A stretch of DNA of 64,000 nt from JBKBIP01 sp046297495 (GCA_046297495.1 JBKBIP010000002.1:201561-265560); one strand, 5' to 3'. Positions 51,147 to 60,122 are shown, numbered from the stretch's first letter. The notes: generated from the letters alone by a model not told the origin. Numbers and translations are program-made.

Positions 51147-53966
51147 TCACGACGCGATTGGTTCCACATCCAACCAATTGGGTCCGGCGGCAAGGTCCAC
51201 TTTTAAGGGGACATCCAGCGTCATGGCGGTCGTCATGTCCTGCTGAACTAGACGAGCGACGTTCGCCAATTCATCAAGCGGCGTTTCCAACACGAGTTCA
51301 TCGTGAACGGTAAGCAACAGGCGTGCCCGATACCCTCCTTGCCGCAACCGGCGGTATACATCGCGCATGGCCAGCTTGAGCAAGTCGGCGGCGGAGCCTT
51401 GGATCTCCATGTTGATCGCTTCCCGTTCAGGCTGAGTGCGCGACTGGTACGTCGAGTTGGCCCGGATGCCGTCGATGGCCCGACGGCGTCCCAAGATCGT
51501 GCTGACATAGCCGGTAGTCCGGGCCTGCTCGAGCAATCGCGTTTGGTACTCCAACACCTTGGGATATTGGGCGAAGTAGGCGGCGATGAATTTGGCTCCC
51601 TCTTCCCGGCTAATCCCTAAGCGGGTGGCCAAGCCATGCGCGCTCATGCCATAAATCACGCCAAAGTTCACGGTCTTGGCCAGGCGGCGCATCGCGGCGG
51701 TCACGTCATTCGGCCCGACGCCGTAAATCTGAGCGGCGACGGCGGCGTGAATATCTTGGTCCTCATCAAATGCCCGCCGCAATGCGGGATCACCGCTTAG
51801 ATGGGCGAGTAGCCGCAATTCAACCTGCGAATAATCCGCTGTCAACAGCGTCCAGCCGGCTTCGGGAATGAAGGCTTGACGGATTTGCCGGCCCATCTCC
51901 GTGCGGACCGGAATGTTTTGCAGGTTCGGATCGCTGGAACTCAACCGGCCCGTGGCCGCCACCGTTTGGTTGAACGACGCATGCACGCGCCCCGTCTGGG
52001 GATTGACCAGCTCCGGCAAAGCATCGACATACGTTCCCTTGAGCTTGGCTAGGTGGCGATGTTCCAAAATCTTGCGCGGCAACTCGTGTCCCAGAGCCGC
52101 CAAGCGCTCCAAGGATTCTTGATCGGTGCTCGCCGCTCCGGTGATACCGGTTTTGCGCTGGCTGGGGAGTTTCAGCTCGTCGAACAACACTTGCCGTAAT
52201 TGTTGGGGCGAGGCGATGTTGAACGAACGTCCCGCCAAGGCGTGAATCTCTCCCTCGATCTGGGCCAGCTGGCCGGTCATTTCCTGGCTGAGTCGGCGCA
52301 GCAAGGGGACATCCAAGCGAATGCCATTGAACTCCAACTCGGCTAACACCGTGATGAGGGGGATTTCCAACTCATCGTAGAGGGAACGTAGATTACATTG
52401 GCTTAATTCCGGCTCCACCCGTTCACACAAGCGCCAGGCCACGTCGGCATCCTCGCCCGCGTATTCAGCGACCCGCGCGGTGGCCACCTCATCCATACGC
52501 TTTTGCTTCTTGCCCTTTTTGCCGATGAGGTCTGTGATGGGGATGACCTGATGGTTCAAGTAGCGGCGGGCTAGGTCTTCCATGTTATGACTGCGCTCGC
52601 CCGCGTGCAAGAGATAATCGGCCACCATTGGATCACCGCTAATCCCAGCCAGTCGGATGTCGTGCTGCCGTAAGACGATCTGATCATATTTGATGTTCTG
52701 GTTCACCTTGGCAATGGCGACGTCCTCAAAGAGAGGACGTAATTGTTCCAACGTCACATTGGCATCCAGCACGGCGCACCCTTTCGGTCCCCGCACCGGC
52801 AGATACCAGGCTTCCCCCGCTTGCCAGCAGAAGGCCAACCCCACGAGGTCGGCCCGGCGCGGCTCCAAGCTGGTGGTTTCCAAATCAAAGGCGAAGCGCT
52901 GCTGGCGTCGCAGCCGCTCCCAAAAAACTCGAAACGTTTCCGGCGTATCGATCAAGTGATAGGTCGTTTGCCAGTTATTGCTAGGACTTTCGCGGCCATC
53001 AGTGACGACGTTGGCGCCGAAGGGGAACAACTCCCCCTGCGACCAGGTCTTGTCCGCGTCGTTGACCGTGTTGGCGTCGGCGGGTTGGAGTTTGGCTCGC
53101 GCTTGGGCGGCGAAGGTGCGAAAACCCCATTGCTCAAAGAGTTCCAGCAGTCGCAGCGCGTCCCCTTCCCGCCAGCGCCAACCGTCCCAATCCATTGTCA
53201 AAGGCACGTCGGTCTTGAGACGCACCAATTCCCGATTCATGGGGAATTGGTCTTGGCACGCCCGGAGGTTCTCTTGCTTTTTGCCGGGAATCTCGTCCAG
53301 ATGGGTCAACAGGTTATCTAGGGTGCCATACGTTTGCAGCAACTTGGCCGCCGTCTTGACACCGATCCCTGGTACTCCCCGCACGTTGTCCACCGGATCA
53401 CCGACCAGGGTTTGCAAGTCGATCACCTGCTCCGGCGTGACGCCCCATTCGTCCCATAATTCTTGGCGACCGAAGACTTGCCGTTTGCGCACGTTGTAGA
53501 GGCGAATGCGCTCAGTGATCAGTTGTCGGCAGTCTTTGTCGTTGGTACACAAGTACACGTCCAATCCCCGCTGTTCCGCCTGCTTGGCGACGGTGGCCAA
53601 AATATCATCGGCTTCCACCCCTGTTTGACCAAGCACCGGGACGCGCAAGGCCTCCAACATGTGCAGGATCAAGGGAATTTGTAGCTGCAAGTCATCCGGG
53701 ATCGGGCCGCGATTGGCCTTATATGCTGGATACAACTCCTCCCGGAACGTCTTGCCGGCCACATCGACGGCACAGATCAAATATTCAGGTTTTTCCTCCT
53801 CGTGCAGGAACAGCATGTCGCGCGTGAAGCCGAACAAAGCGTTGGTCGGCAACCCGGTCGGACTACTCATGCCGCCAATGGCATAAAACACTTGGAAGAT
53901 AAGTGCATATGCATCCACTAAAAAGATGCGTTCCGTCCCGCTGCCCTCAGAATCAGACCTGGACAT
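51147..53966 (-). CDS. polA: DNA polymerase I
   Basis: The 939-residue protein has the 5'-nuclease domain (FLVDAYALIFQVFYAI, VEADDILATVA, GVPGIGVKTAAKLL). An intact 3'-5' exonuclease follows (FAFDLETTSLEP with Asp and Glu, and YAGEDADVAWRL). The polymerase domain has motif A TADYSQVELRLLAHLSGD, the O-helix RRLAKTVNFGVIYGMSAHG, and motif C VHDELVLE. All three activities should work. It fills gaps in repair and removes RNA primers. The start at 53966 (MSRSD) has no clear Shine-Dalgarno; a GTG at 53972 is an alternative. It heads the polA-coaE-rho unit. Confidence 0.95.
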   Translation of the reverse strand: MSRSDSEGSGTERIFLVDAYALIFQVFYAIGGMSSPTGLPTNALFGFTRDMLFLHEEEKPEYLICAVDVAGKTFREELYPAYKANRGPIPDDLQLQIPLILHMLEALRVPVLGQTGVEADDILATVAKQAEQRGLDVYLCTNDKDCRQLITERIRLYNVRKRQVFGRQELWDEWGVTPEQVIDLQTLVGDPVDNVRGVPGIGVKTAAKLLQTYGTLDNLLTHLDEIPGKKQENLRACQDQFPMNRELVRLKTDVPLTMDWDGWRWREGDALRLLELFEQWGFRTFAAQARAKLQPADANTVNDADKTWSQGELFPFGANVVTDGRESPSNNWQTTYHLIDTPETFRVFWERLRRQQRFAFDLETTSLEPRRADLVGLAFCWQAGEAWYLPVRGPKGCAVLDANVTLEQLRPLFEDVAIAKVNQNIKYDQIVLRQHDIRLAGISGDPMVADYLLHAGERSHNMEDLARRYLNHQVIPITDLIGKKGKKQKRMDEVATARVAEYAGEDADVAWRLCERVEPELSQCNLRSLYDELEIPLITVLAELEFNGIRLDVPLLRRLSQEMTGQLAQIEGEIHALAGRSFNIASPQQLRQVLFDELKLPSQRKTGITGAASTDQESLERLAALGHELPRKILEHRHLAKLKGTYVDALPELVNPQTGRVHASFNQTVAATGRLSSSDPNLQNIPVRTEMGRQIRQAFIPEAGWTLLTADYSQVELRLLAHLSGDPALRRAFDEDQDIHAAVAAQIYGVGPNDVTAAMRRLAKTVNFGVIYGMSAHGLATRLGISREEGAKFIAAYFAQYPKVLEYQTRLLEQARTTGYVSTILGRRRAIDGIRANSTYQSRTQPEREAINMEIQGSAADLLKLAMRDVYRRLRQGGYRARLLLTVHDELVLETPLDELANVARLVQQDMTTAMTLDVPLKVDLAAGPNWLDVEPIAS

Positions 53967-54722
53967 CGTCACACATGTTGATGTTAGTTGAGAGGACGGT
54001 TAAGCCACCCTCTTGTGGGGGAAGCGTTCTGGACAGGATACCAATGGCGATGGTTCGACTCGCCGCCGGAACGACGAATGCGATGGTTGGGGGCGACGTT
54101 ACCTAATTGAAACACAAAAAATTTCGGACAGAAACTGAATGCTCATGGGAGTCATTCGTGGTATTGAGAACCAACCGGCTCTTTCAAGAAGGCTGTTCCC
54201 TACGCACCGCGGATCGATGGCACGGAAGAACGGTTACGTTTTCCCCTGTCTCCGCCATCCGGGAGAACCGCTGGATCACCAACTCGCTTTCGGAACCGAC
54301 TCGCTCTTTTCCGATCGTGGAAGAAGAGGCTTTAGGGTGGTTGAAAGTATTCTTAGAGTTTGACGTGATCATAAACGGCGAGGAAACGAAAGTCTTAAAT
54401 CTGTTAGTAGTCTAGGCTGGTCTCGTCCCTCTGTCAAGAGAGAAAAAAGTGCCACGCATCGACGTATCAGCCCCAATCCTCCCCGAACCCAGGCGCTGGC
54501 CCCTTTTTTCCCGATTCATTCCGTTTAGGCCGTGTGCCTGGCAGGTCGATTTCGGAATTGGCGCCGATAATTTGATTGACAAGGCTTCCGTATCTTTTAC
54601 ACTTAAAATGTTTCTCCCCGGAGACACGGAATCAGGTCCGCCGCCTGGTCGGCTCTGGGGGGCAGCTCCTATCCTCCGATTATTCACGTTGTACTTTTCT
54701 CTTATATGGAGGGGCTTCCCCC
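53967..54722. other. Long intergenic region with no recognised gene
   Basis: These 756 bases separate divergent polA and a coiled-coil protein gene. A plus-strand frame of 102 codons (54107-54415) is AT-richer than its surroundings and has no good ribosome-binding site or family resemblance. A minus-strand frame (54184-54372) is equally unsupported. A promoter candidate lies at 54576-54603. The lower GC from about 54100 to 54415 hints at foreign or decayed DNA. Confidence 0.45.
54576..54603 (+). promoter_or_regulatory. Sigma70-type promoter candidate before the coiled-coil protein gene
   Basis: TTGACA (54576-54581) and TACACT (54598-54603) are 16 bases apart, about 120 bases before the start at 54723. 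The -10 box is moderate. Confidence 0.5.
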
Positions 54723-56171
54723 ATGGCACGCAAGGTTCGTCAACCGCAGGGCGACTCCAAAGTCGGACTTATCGTCAGTTTAGTCACCTTTGTTCTATTG
54801 AGCATCGTCCTCAGCGTCATAGCCTATTACGGCTACACCGAGCAAGACACATTGCGGCGGAGCCTCGACGAGGTCCGCAAGCAAGCCGAACTACGATCCA
54901 ACGAGCGTGATAAAGAGGTCCTGCAAAAACTCATATTGCGCGGTCCGCTGGGTTTGGCCAAGGACACCGACATACAGGATTTGGCCGGTCTCAAGAATCG
55001 CTTTGCCGAGGACTATCTAAGAACCGTTCAAGAAATTAACAACGACAAAGCAGGGGTGACGTGGAATGCCGATGAGGACAAGGTGTCCGCCACCTATCCC
55101 GAACGGATCGCTAAACTGGAAAACGATTTACAGAACGAAACCAAGCGCCGCACACAACTGGAGCAAGACCTGGAAGCGAAGAACAAAGAGCTAGAGGATG
55201 AACGCGCCAAATTTATGGCGGCCGACGAAGTCTTCAAAGGCGAGCTGAAGAAGTTGCAAGGCCTGTTGGCGATGGTCAAAGACCAGAAAACCGATGCCTT
55301 GAAAAAAGCCTTGGATACCAACAGCGTCTTACAAAATGACAATGAATTAAAGCAAACACAATTTGGTGAATTGAATGACAACATGAATCGTACCATCGCC
55401 CAAAAAGACAAAGAGATCCGCGAGCTGCGAGCCCAAGTTCAAGCGATGAAAGCCCGCCAGAAACTCCCCGACCTGACGCAATTCGACCAACCACGCGGCC
55501 AGATCGTGAGCGTGGATCGGAGCGGCCAAACGGTCACCATCAACTTGGGGAGCAACGACCGCGTCAAGGAGAACTTGACGTTCAGCATTTTCCCGCGCGG
55601 CACGCTCCGTTCCGAAGGTTTGGAACGCAAGGGGAGCCTGCAAGTAGTCCAGGTGCTCAACGGCAACCTGTCCAAGGCCATGGTCACGGAAGGCCCCATC
55701 AGCTTGAAAGACCCGATATTGCCGGGCGACGAGTTGTTCAATCTCACCTGGAACTCCACGCTGCGCGACCGCATCGCCATCGCGGGCCGGGTGGACCTGA
55801 CGGGGGAAGGCATTGACGACACGGACGAGTTCATGCGCAACTTGCGCGAGCAAGGGGTCATCATCGATGCTTACCTGGATCGGGACAACACCGTTAAAGG
55901 CCCCGGTATTTCCATCCACACGAATTATCTCATCATCACCGAACTTGGGAACCCGGACAAAATCGCGATGATGCGGCAAAAAGCCGACGAGCTGGGAGTC
56001 ACGCCCGTATCCCTGTATCGCTACTTGACCTTGATCGGTTATCCGCTGCCCAAACGAACCATCCATGCCGATTGGAACAGCTACCAACGCCGCCCGGACG
56101 TTCCCTTGGAGCGACGCTTCGGCCCAGCCCCAGCCCCTGTTCCTGGCGCTGGCATGATGGAAGGACGGTAA
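54723..56171 (+). CDS. Membrane-anchored coiled-coil protein
   Basis: The 482-residue protein has a short basic cytoplasmic start and one transmembrane helix (about 15-37: VGLIVSLVTFVLLSIVLSVIAYY). A long heptad-rich coiled coil follows (about 45-245; ETKRRTQLEQDLEAKNKELE, IAQKDKEIRELRAQVQAMKA). A C-terminal beta-rich domain then carries RGQIVSVDRSGQTVTINLG and a Pro/Ala-rich tail. GGAGGGG precedes the ATG. The layout resembles envelope-spanning or division-associated coiled-coil proteins, but I know no named family. It may work with the next gene product. Confidence 0.75.
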   Translation: MARKVRQPQGDSKVGLIVSLVTFVLLSIVLSVIAYYGYTEQDTLRRSLDEVRKQAELRSNERDKEVLQKLILRGPLGLAKDTDIQDLAGLKNRFAEDYLRTVQEINNDKAGVTWNADEDKVSATYPERIAKLENDLQNETKRRTQLEQDLEAKNKELEDERAKFMAADEVFKGELKKLQGLLAMVKDQKTDALKKALDTNSVLQNDNELKQTQFGELNDNMNRTIAQKDKEIRELRAQVQAMKARQKLPDLTQFDQPRGQIVSVDRSGQTVTINLGSNDRVKENLTFSIFPRGTLRSEGLERKGSLQVVQVLNGNLSKAMVTEGPISLKDPILPGDELFNLTWNSTLRDRIAIAGRVDLTGEGIDDTDEFMRNLREQGVIIDAYLDRDNTVKGPGISIHTNYLIITELGNPDKIAMMRQKADELGVTPVSLYRYLTLIGYPLPKRTIHADWNSYQRRPDVPLERRFGPAPAPVPGAGMMEGR

Positions 56172-56185
56172 AAAAACTCTGAATC

Positions 56186-56218
56186 GATTAGCGACGCTTC
56201 GGAGAAGCGTCGCTAATC
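56186..56218 (+). terminator. Strong stem-loop after the coiled-coil gene
   Basis: A 15-pair perfect stem (gattagcgacgcttc / gaagcgtcgctaatc) with a 3-base loop starts 14 bases past the stop; no T run follows on the plus strand. It may terminate, or limit RNA decay between the two plus-strand genes. Confidence 0.6.
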
Positions 56219-56332
56219 CTGATTGGTCGCCATTGACCCTTGCGTGGACAACGGTTATTGTTCCTGCCCCCGGTTGGGATGTGGGGGGAAGAAGACCATC
56301 GGCCCCAAACCGCGCACGAAAGGGCAATGGGC

Positions 56333-57055
56333 ATGAGTCGAAAATCCATTCTGTGGGGAACGAGCGTCTTGCTTGTCTTAGCGAGCATTGGCGGCGGTCT
56401 GATGTTGTTGGCATCCCACGAGCCGAGTTTCTATCGCCGCGCCGTCATTGAGCCGGCCTCCCGCCGCCAGCAATTATCCCATGATTTTCAGAATGAGTTC
56501 TATAATCGGTTCATCAACTCCATCATCAATTACCGCGAATGGCGCGGCGAATTCACGCAAGAGCAAATCAACAGTTACCTGGCCGAGGACTTCGTTCAGC
56601 CAGGCATCGGGCCGAAAATGCCCGATGGCATCCGCGACATCCGCGTCGCCATCGATCAAGATCGCATGCGCATTGGTTTTCGTTATGGCGGCGATACCTG
56701 GAACTCGGTCATCTCCGTGGATCTCAGTCTATGGCTGGTCACCAAGGAACCCAACGTGGTGGCCCTGGAAATTCAAGGGCTGCACGCCGGCGCCCTGCCG
56801 ATGGTTAGTAAATCCTTGCTGGAGCGCATCGCCGAGACCGCCCGCCGGCACGATATGGAAGTGACATGGTATCGCCATCATGGCCGACCCGTGGCGCTGG
56901 TGCGCTTCCAAGCGGATCAGAAACGCCCTACCGTGCAACTGCGGCGCGTGGAGCTGCAACCGGGCAAGATCATGATCTGTGGCCGGTCGCTGGAAGGTTT
57001 CGCCCCCCGCAAAGCATCCGCGCACGCGCCGCTGTCGCACCTGGGAATTCCATGA
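56333..57055 (+). CDS. Membrane-anchored hypothetical protein
   Basis: The 240-residue product has an N-terminal anchor (ILWGTSVLLVLASIGGGLMLLAS). A soluble domain follows with QLSHDFQNEFYNRFINSIIN, EFTQEQINSYLAEDFVQPGI, DRMRIGFRYGGDTWNSVISV and WLVTKEPNVVALEIQGLHAG. It is predicted to lie outside the cytoplasm. I recall such proteins from planctomycete genomes, but no function. The start at 56333 (MSRKSI) is 8 bases from AAGGG; the ATG at 56327 is too close. Confidence 0.7.
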   Translation: MSRKSILWGTSVLLVLASIGGGLMLLASHEPSFYRRAVIEPASRRQQLSHDFQNEFYNRFINSIINYREWRGEFTQEQINSYLAEDFVQPGIGPKMPDGIRDIRVAIDQDRMRIGFRYGGDTWNSVISVDLSLWLVTKEPNVVALEIQGLHAGALPMVSKSLLERIAETARRHDMEVTWYRHHGRPVALVRFQADQKRPTVQLRRVELQPGKIMICGRSLEGFAPRKASAHAPLSHLGIP

Positions 57056-57091
57056 CGACGACTGGGCGATATGAATTCTGACAGGGACAAA

Positions 57092-57140
57092 TACCCAGAG
57101 CCGGGACTTCAGGGTTTGCCTGAAACCCCGGCTCTGGGTA
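57092..57140 (-). terminator. Long hairpin downstream of tRNA-His
   Basis: The arms tacccagagccggg and cccggctctgggta (14 pairs) enclose a smaller inner stem (ttcagg / cctgaa). It starts just past the 3' end of the minus-strand tRNA-His, the expected place for its terminator. It is also close after the hypothetical gene on the plus strand, so it may serve both. Confidence 0.65.
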
Positions 57141-57146
57141 ATTAAG

Positions 57147-57221
57147 GGTGGGTGACCGGACTCGAACCGGCGACTTTCAGATCCACAGTCTGACGCTCTA
57201 ACCGACTGAGCTACACCCACC
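57147..57221 (-). tRNA. tRNA-His (GUG)
   Basis: On the minus strand the cloverleaf has acceptor gtgggtg/cacccac and the extra 5' G facing C73, the identity mark of tRNA-His. The D-arm is normal, the anticodon stem tcaga/tctga has loop ctgtgga (anticodon GTG), and the T-arm is ccggttcgagtccgg. CCA is not encoded. Confidence 0.93.
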
Positions 57222-57358
57222 AGGAATTGATTCAAGAGGGCGAATCGCGATCTGGTTTTTTTATCTTAATCGAATTTGGGCGCTTGGCAAGCCGGGTCTG
57301 CCAGGTAACGGCGGCGCGGGGGAGAACGGTTGCGGCGAATACGTGCGTGTTCATTTCG

Positions 57359-58597
57359 TCATTTCACGCCGATGCAATAAAGGTGCTCGGTGGTGCGGAT
57401 GAATATCTGGCCGTCAGAGAAGGCGGGGGTGGCGACGATGTCTGCGCCGAGGCGGTTGCGGGCCAATTCCTTGAATTCGGGGCCGGCTTCGATGACGGTG
57501 ACTAGCCCTTCCATGCTGGTGAAGTAGATTTTGCCGGCGGCGGCCACTGGCGAGGCACGGTAGTATTTACCCCCTAACCGTTCGCGCCATAGCTCCTTGC
57601 CGCTGACGGCATCATAGCAAGTGCCAATCCCTTCATCGTCCCCCAGGAAATAGTATCCTCGGTAACACAGGGCCGACGGCGTGTAGGGGGAGCCGCGCGT
57701 CCGCCGCCAGACGACGTGCGATGCGGTGATGTCGCCGCGCGCCTTCTCATCGAGGCGGATGGCCAGCGTTTGTCCCTTGCGGCCCGAAACGGCATATACC
57801 ATGTCATCTCGCACCACTGGCGTGGGGATGCACTCATCGCGCAGGCCGATGACGCTCCACAGCTCGGCCCCCGTGTCCAGGTCGTAACCGTGGACACGCT
57901 GCGAGCCAGTGGTGATCAGCAGTTTCTTGCCGTTGACCGAGGCCGCGGCGGGCGTGCTCCAGTTGACCGAGGCGGAGCGCTCCGTGCGCCAGCGCGTCGC
58001 ACCAGTGGCGGCATCCACGGCCAACAGGTACGATTGGCTCCAATGATCGACTTGCACGATGACCAGACCATCGACCAGAATCGGTGACGCCCCCATGCCC
58101 CAGCGGTTGCGGAAGGGGCCATAATCCTGGGCCAACGAGCGCAACCATACCGGCTTGCCATCGAAATCCAAACAGGCCAGGTCGCCCGTGCCGAACAGAA
58201 CGAACAGCTGCCGGCCATCGGTGCAAGGGGTTGGCACGGCCATGCCGCCGGGAGGGAACAAACCTTCGGGCTGAGCGGAGCCAAACAGCCGGGTATGCCA
58301 CAGCTGCCGGCCGTCGCGGCGATGATAAGCATACACATGCAGCTGGTCGTTGTGCCGACCATCCGAAGCGGTTAGAAAAATATGGTCCCTCCACACCACC
58401 GGAGCGCTGACGCCAGCCCCTTCCAAGGACACTTTCCAGAGCACGTTGTCCGTATCCGACCAGTGGCTGGGATAGTTCTTGCCCTCAGCGACATTGTCCC
58501 CGCCGGGGCCGCGCCAGCCCGGCCAGTGCGCGCGGGCCGCCGGAACCAGCAACAACGGAACGGACAAGAGCAAGACACAGCGGCGGATGGTTGGCAT
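57359..58597 (-). CDS. Secreted PQQ-like beta-propeller protein
   Basis: The 412-residue protein has a signal peptide (CVLLLSVPLLLVPAARA) and then PQQ-type (BamB-like) blades, for example DNVLWKVSLEGAGVSAPVVW, RRDGRQLWHTRL, DFDGKPVWLRSL, DAATGATRWRTE and DTGAELWSVIGL. WPGWRGPGGDNVAEG at the mature start is typical of planctomycete propellers. It is probably a periplasmic binding or assembly protein. Its start at 58597 has AAAGGA 7 bases upstream. It follows the sandwich-domain gene by 58 bases with a short hairpin in between, so they likely form an operon. Confidence 0.88.
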   Translation of the reverse strand: MPTIRRCVLLLSVPLLLVPAARAHWPGWRGPGGDNVAEGKNYPSHWSDTDNVLWKVSLEGAGVSAPVVWRDHIFLTASDGRHNDQLHVYAYHRRDGRQLWHTRLFGSAQPEGLFPPGGMAVPTPCTDGRQLFVLFGTGDLACLDFDGKPVWLRSLAQDYGPFRNRWGMGASPILVDGLVIVQVDHWSQSYLLAVDAATGATRWRTERSASVNWSTPAAASVNGKKLLITTGSQRVHGYDLDTGAELWSVIGLRDECIPTPVVRDDMVYAVSGRKGQTLAIRLDEKARGDITASHVVWRRTRGSPYTPSALCYRGYYFLGDDEGIGTCYDAVSGKELWRERLGGKYYRASPVAAAGKIYFTSMEGLVTVIEAGPEFKELARNRLGADIVATPAFSDGQIFIRTTEHLYCIGVK

Positions 58598-58622
58598 GGT
58601 GATGTCCTTTGAGGTCGCGTGT

Positions 58623-58641
58623 CCGGTTCCCAAGGGACCGG
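58623..58641. repeat. Short operon-internal hairpin, family 2, copy 3
   Basis: The stem is ccggttcc / gggaccgg with one G-T pair, followed by ctgggg. It lies between two co-directional secreted-protein genes, as do the copies at 16126 and 17488. Confidence 0.55.
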
Positions 58642-58655
58642 CTGGGGTTATCGAT

Positions 58656-59816
58656 TTATGGCTTCAACTCCGGCAACGCATTCTTCATGGCGATTCCCTT
58701 GCCAGTGGGATCGACGACGCGGAGGAAGAATTCCCAGTTCGGCTGCGGGTTGGCATCGTCGAGCGGCGCCTGGCAAATTTTGACCAGAACCGTGTTGGCT
58801 CCTTGGTGCAACCGGACCGGGAAGCGGTGGCGGTCGTGGCGGACGCCGTTGCGATATTCCTCGAAGCCGAATCGCTTCTGACCGTTGACCCAGACAGTGA
58901 AATTATCATCGGCGGCGCCGCGGAATTCCACTTCCTGGGCTTCGGGTAGGATGATGGTCGTGAAGGCGTAGGCGACGGCATCGTGATGAACGCCAAGGGA
59001 TTCCAGGATGTTGACCAGAATGACATGTCGGTCCGCCACGCCGCGAACCGGGCATTGCTGCCGCTTCCATGTCATGCCGGCGGGAGCGGGGGGGAGTTGT
59101 CCCGTTCGGCGGTAGCTCTCCTCAGGTGGATAGACGGTGGCGAAGCCTTTCCACTCATGCGCCGGAAAGGGGCCGAGGATGTACCAGTCGGTCAGAAAGC
59201 CGAGATGTTCGGCGGGGCTGACCGTGACGCCATGTTCCTTCAGCTGGACGGCTACCTCCTTGGTCTGCCGGGGATCGCGGCAGGCGGCGAAGGCTTTTTG
59301 ATACAGGAGGATGGCCGCCTCGTTTTGCTTTTCCTTGGTGAGTCGGTCGGCCTTCATGACCGTGTCAGCGACGGCCTCGAAACGAAATTCCGGGTCATCC
59401 AACCAGCCGGGAATCAGCGCGGCCCGCGTGCCGGGGCGCAGCTCCTCGACGAGGTCCAAGGCCAAGCGACGGGTCCGCCCCTGATGCTTGGGGTCCTTGA
59501 TGAAAGTCAATAAGGCGTCCGTGTCGATGGGTTGCCGCCGAGCGCGGGCGTCATTGGCGATGCGGTCAAAAGCGGTGCGCAGCCAATTCGCCGTCACGGT
59601 GTCGGGGGTGTCCATGGCGGCCAGCAGGTCGGGGAGGACCGCCGGGCCGCGCGCCACCAGCTGGTTCCAGGCGGCGCGGGTGGTCGGCGACGCGGGGCCT
59701 TCGGCACGAAATGCTTCGATATCTTTCAGCAGCGCGGCTGTCGATTCATCCGCGGCCGCGACAGAGATACCCAGGCTACTAAGTGACAAGGCAATGATCC
59801 AACACAATCGCAGCAT
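58656..59816 (-). CDS. Secreted protein with helical-repeat and beta-sandwich parts
   Basis: The 386-residue protein has a signal peptide (LCWIIALSLSSLGISVAAA). The N-terminal half (about 25-190) is helical and repeat-like (ALLKDIEAFRAEGP, LLAAMDTPDTVTANWLRTAF). The C-terminal half carries YILGPFPAHEWKGFATVYPP and FRGAADDNFTVWVNGQKRFG, typical of galactose-binding or PA14-like sandwiches often attached to planctomycete secreted proteins. It is likely a carbohydrate- or surface-binding partner of the propeller encoded 58 bases downstream. No catalytic residues were seen. Confidence 0.75.
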   Translation of the reverse strand: MLRLCWIIALSLSSLGISVAAADESTAALLKDIEAFRAEGPASPTTRAAWNQLVARGPAVLPDLLAAMDTPDTVTANWLRTAFDRIANDARARRQPIDTDALLTFIKDPKHQGRTRRLALDLVEELRPGTRAALIPGWLDDPEFRFEAVADTVMKADRLTKEKQNEAAILLYQKAFAACRDPRQTKEVAVQLKEHGVTVSPAEHLGFLTDWYILGPFPAHEWKGFATVYPPEESYRRTGQLPPAPAGMTWKRQQCPVRGVADRHVILVNILESLGVHHDAVAYAFTTIILPEAQEVEFRGAADDNFTVWVNGQKRFGFEEYRNGVRHDRHRFPVRLHQGANTVLVKICQAPLDDANPQPNWEFFLRVVDPTGKGIAMKNALPELKP

Positions 59817-59933
59817 GGCAGGTGTTCTCCGGGCGGATCGGCGCGGCAATTCCCAACGTAGCGGTAGAGTGGATTGTGCCCAAGAATGAGGGGCATTGCA
59901 AGAGTTCCAGTGATTTTTGACGGCCCAAAGGAA

Positions 59934-59979
59934 GATTCATCGGTTCGTGTTCGAGTCCACGTGCGCGAACCGATGAATC
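59934..59979. repeat. Dispersed intergenic hairpin, copy 10, with compensated stem
   Basis: The left arm is gattcatcggttcgtg (59934-59949) and the right arm gcgcgaaccgatgaatc (59963-59979). Relative to the usual cgtttcg/cgaaacg pair, both arms changed together (cggttcg/cgaacc), so the stem is kept. Confidence 0.75.
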
Positions 59980-59992
59980 TGGTCCCACTATT

Positions 59993-60122
59993 CTCAGAGT
60001 CTGTTTAAATGTTATTCTACAGGAAAACCCGACGAGCGGCGGGGTTTATCCCCGCCGTGCGTCCTTACGGCGGGGTTCATCCCCGCCGCTCGCTGAAAAA
60101 ATATCCGAACAGACTCTCAGAG
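59993..60122. mobile_element. MITE-like palindromic element
   Basis: Terminal inverted repeats (ctcagagtctgttt at the left, aacagactctcagag at the right) enclose about 100 bases that contain a second large palindrome (cgagcggcgggg, 60033-60044 / ccccgccgctcg, 60081-60092) and an inner ggcggggtttatccccgcc-type hairpin. The length is about 130 bp, with no coding capacity. The termini resemble transposon ends, so a non-autonomous element is inferred; no transposase is in the window. Confidence 0.6.
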
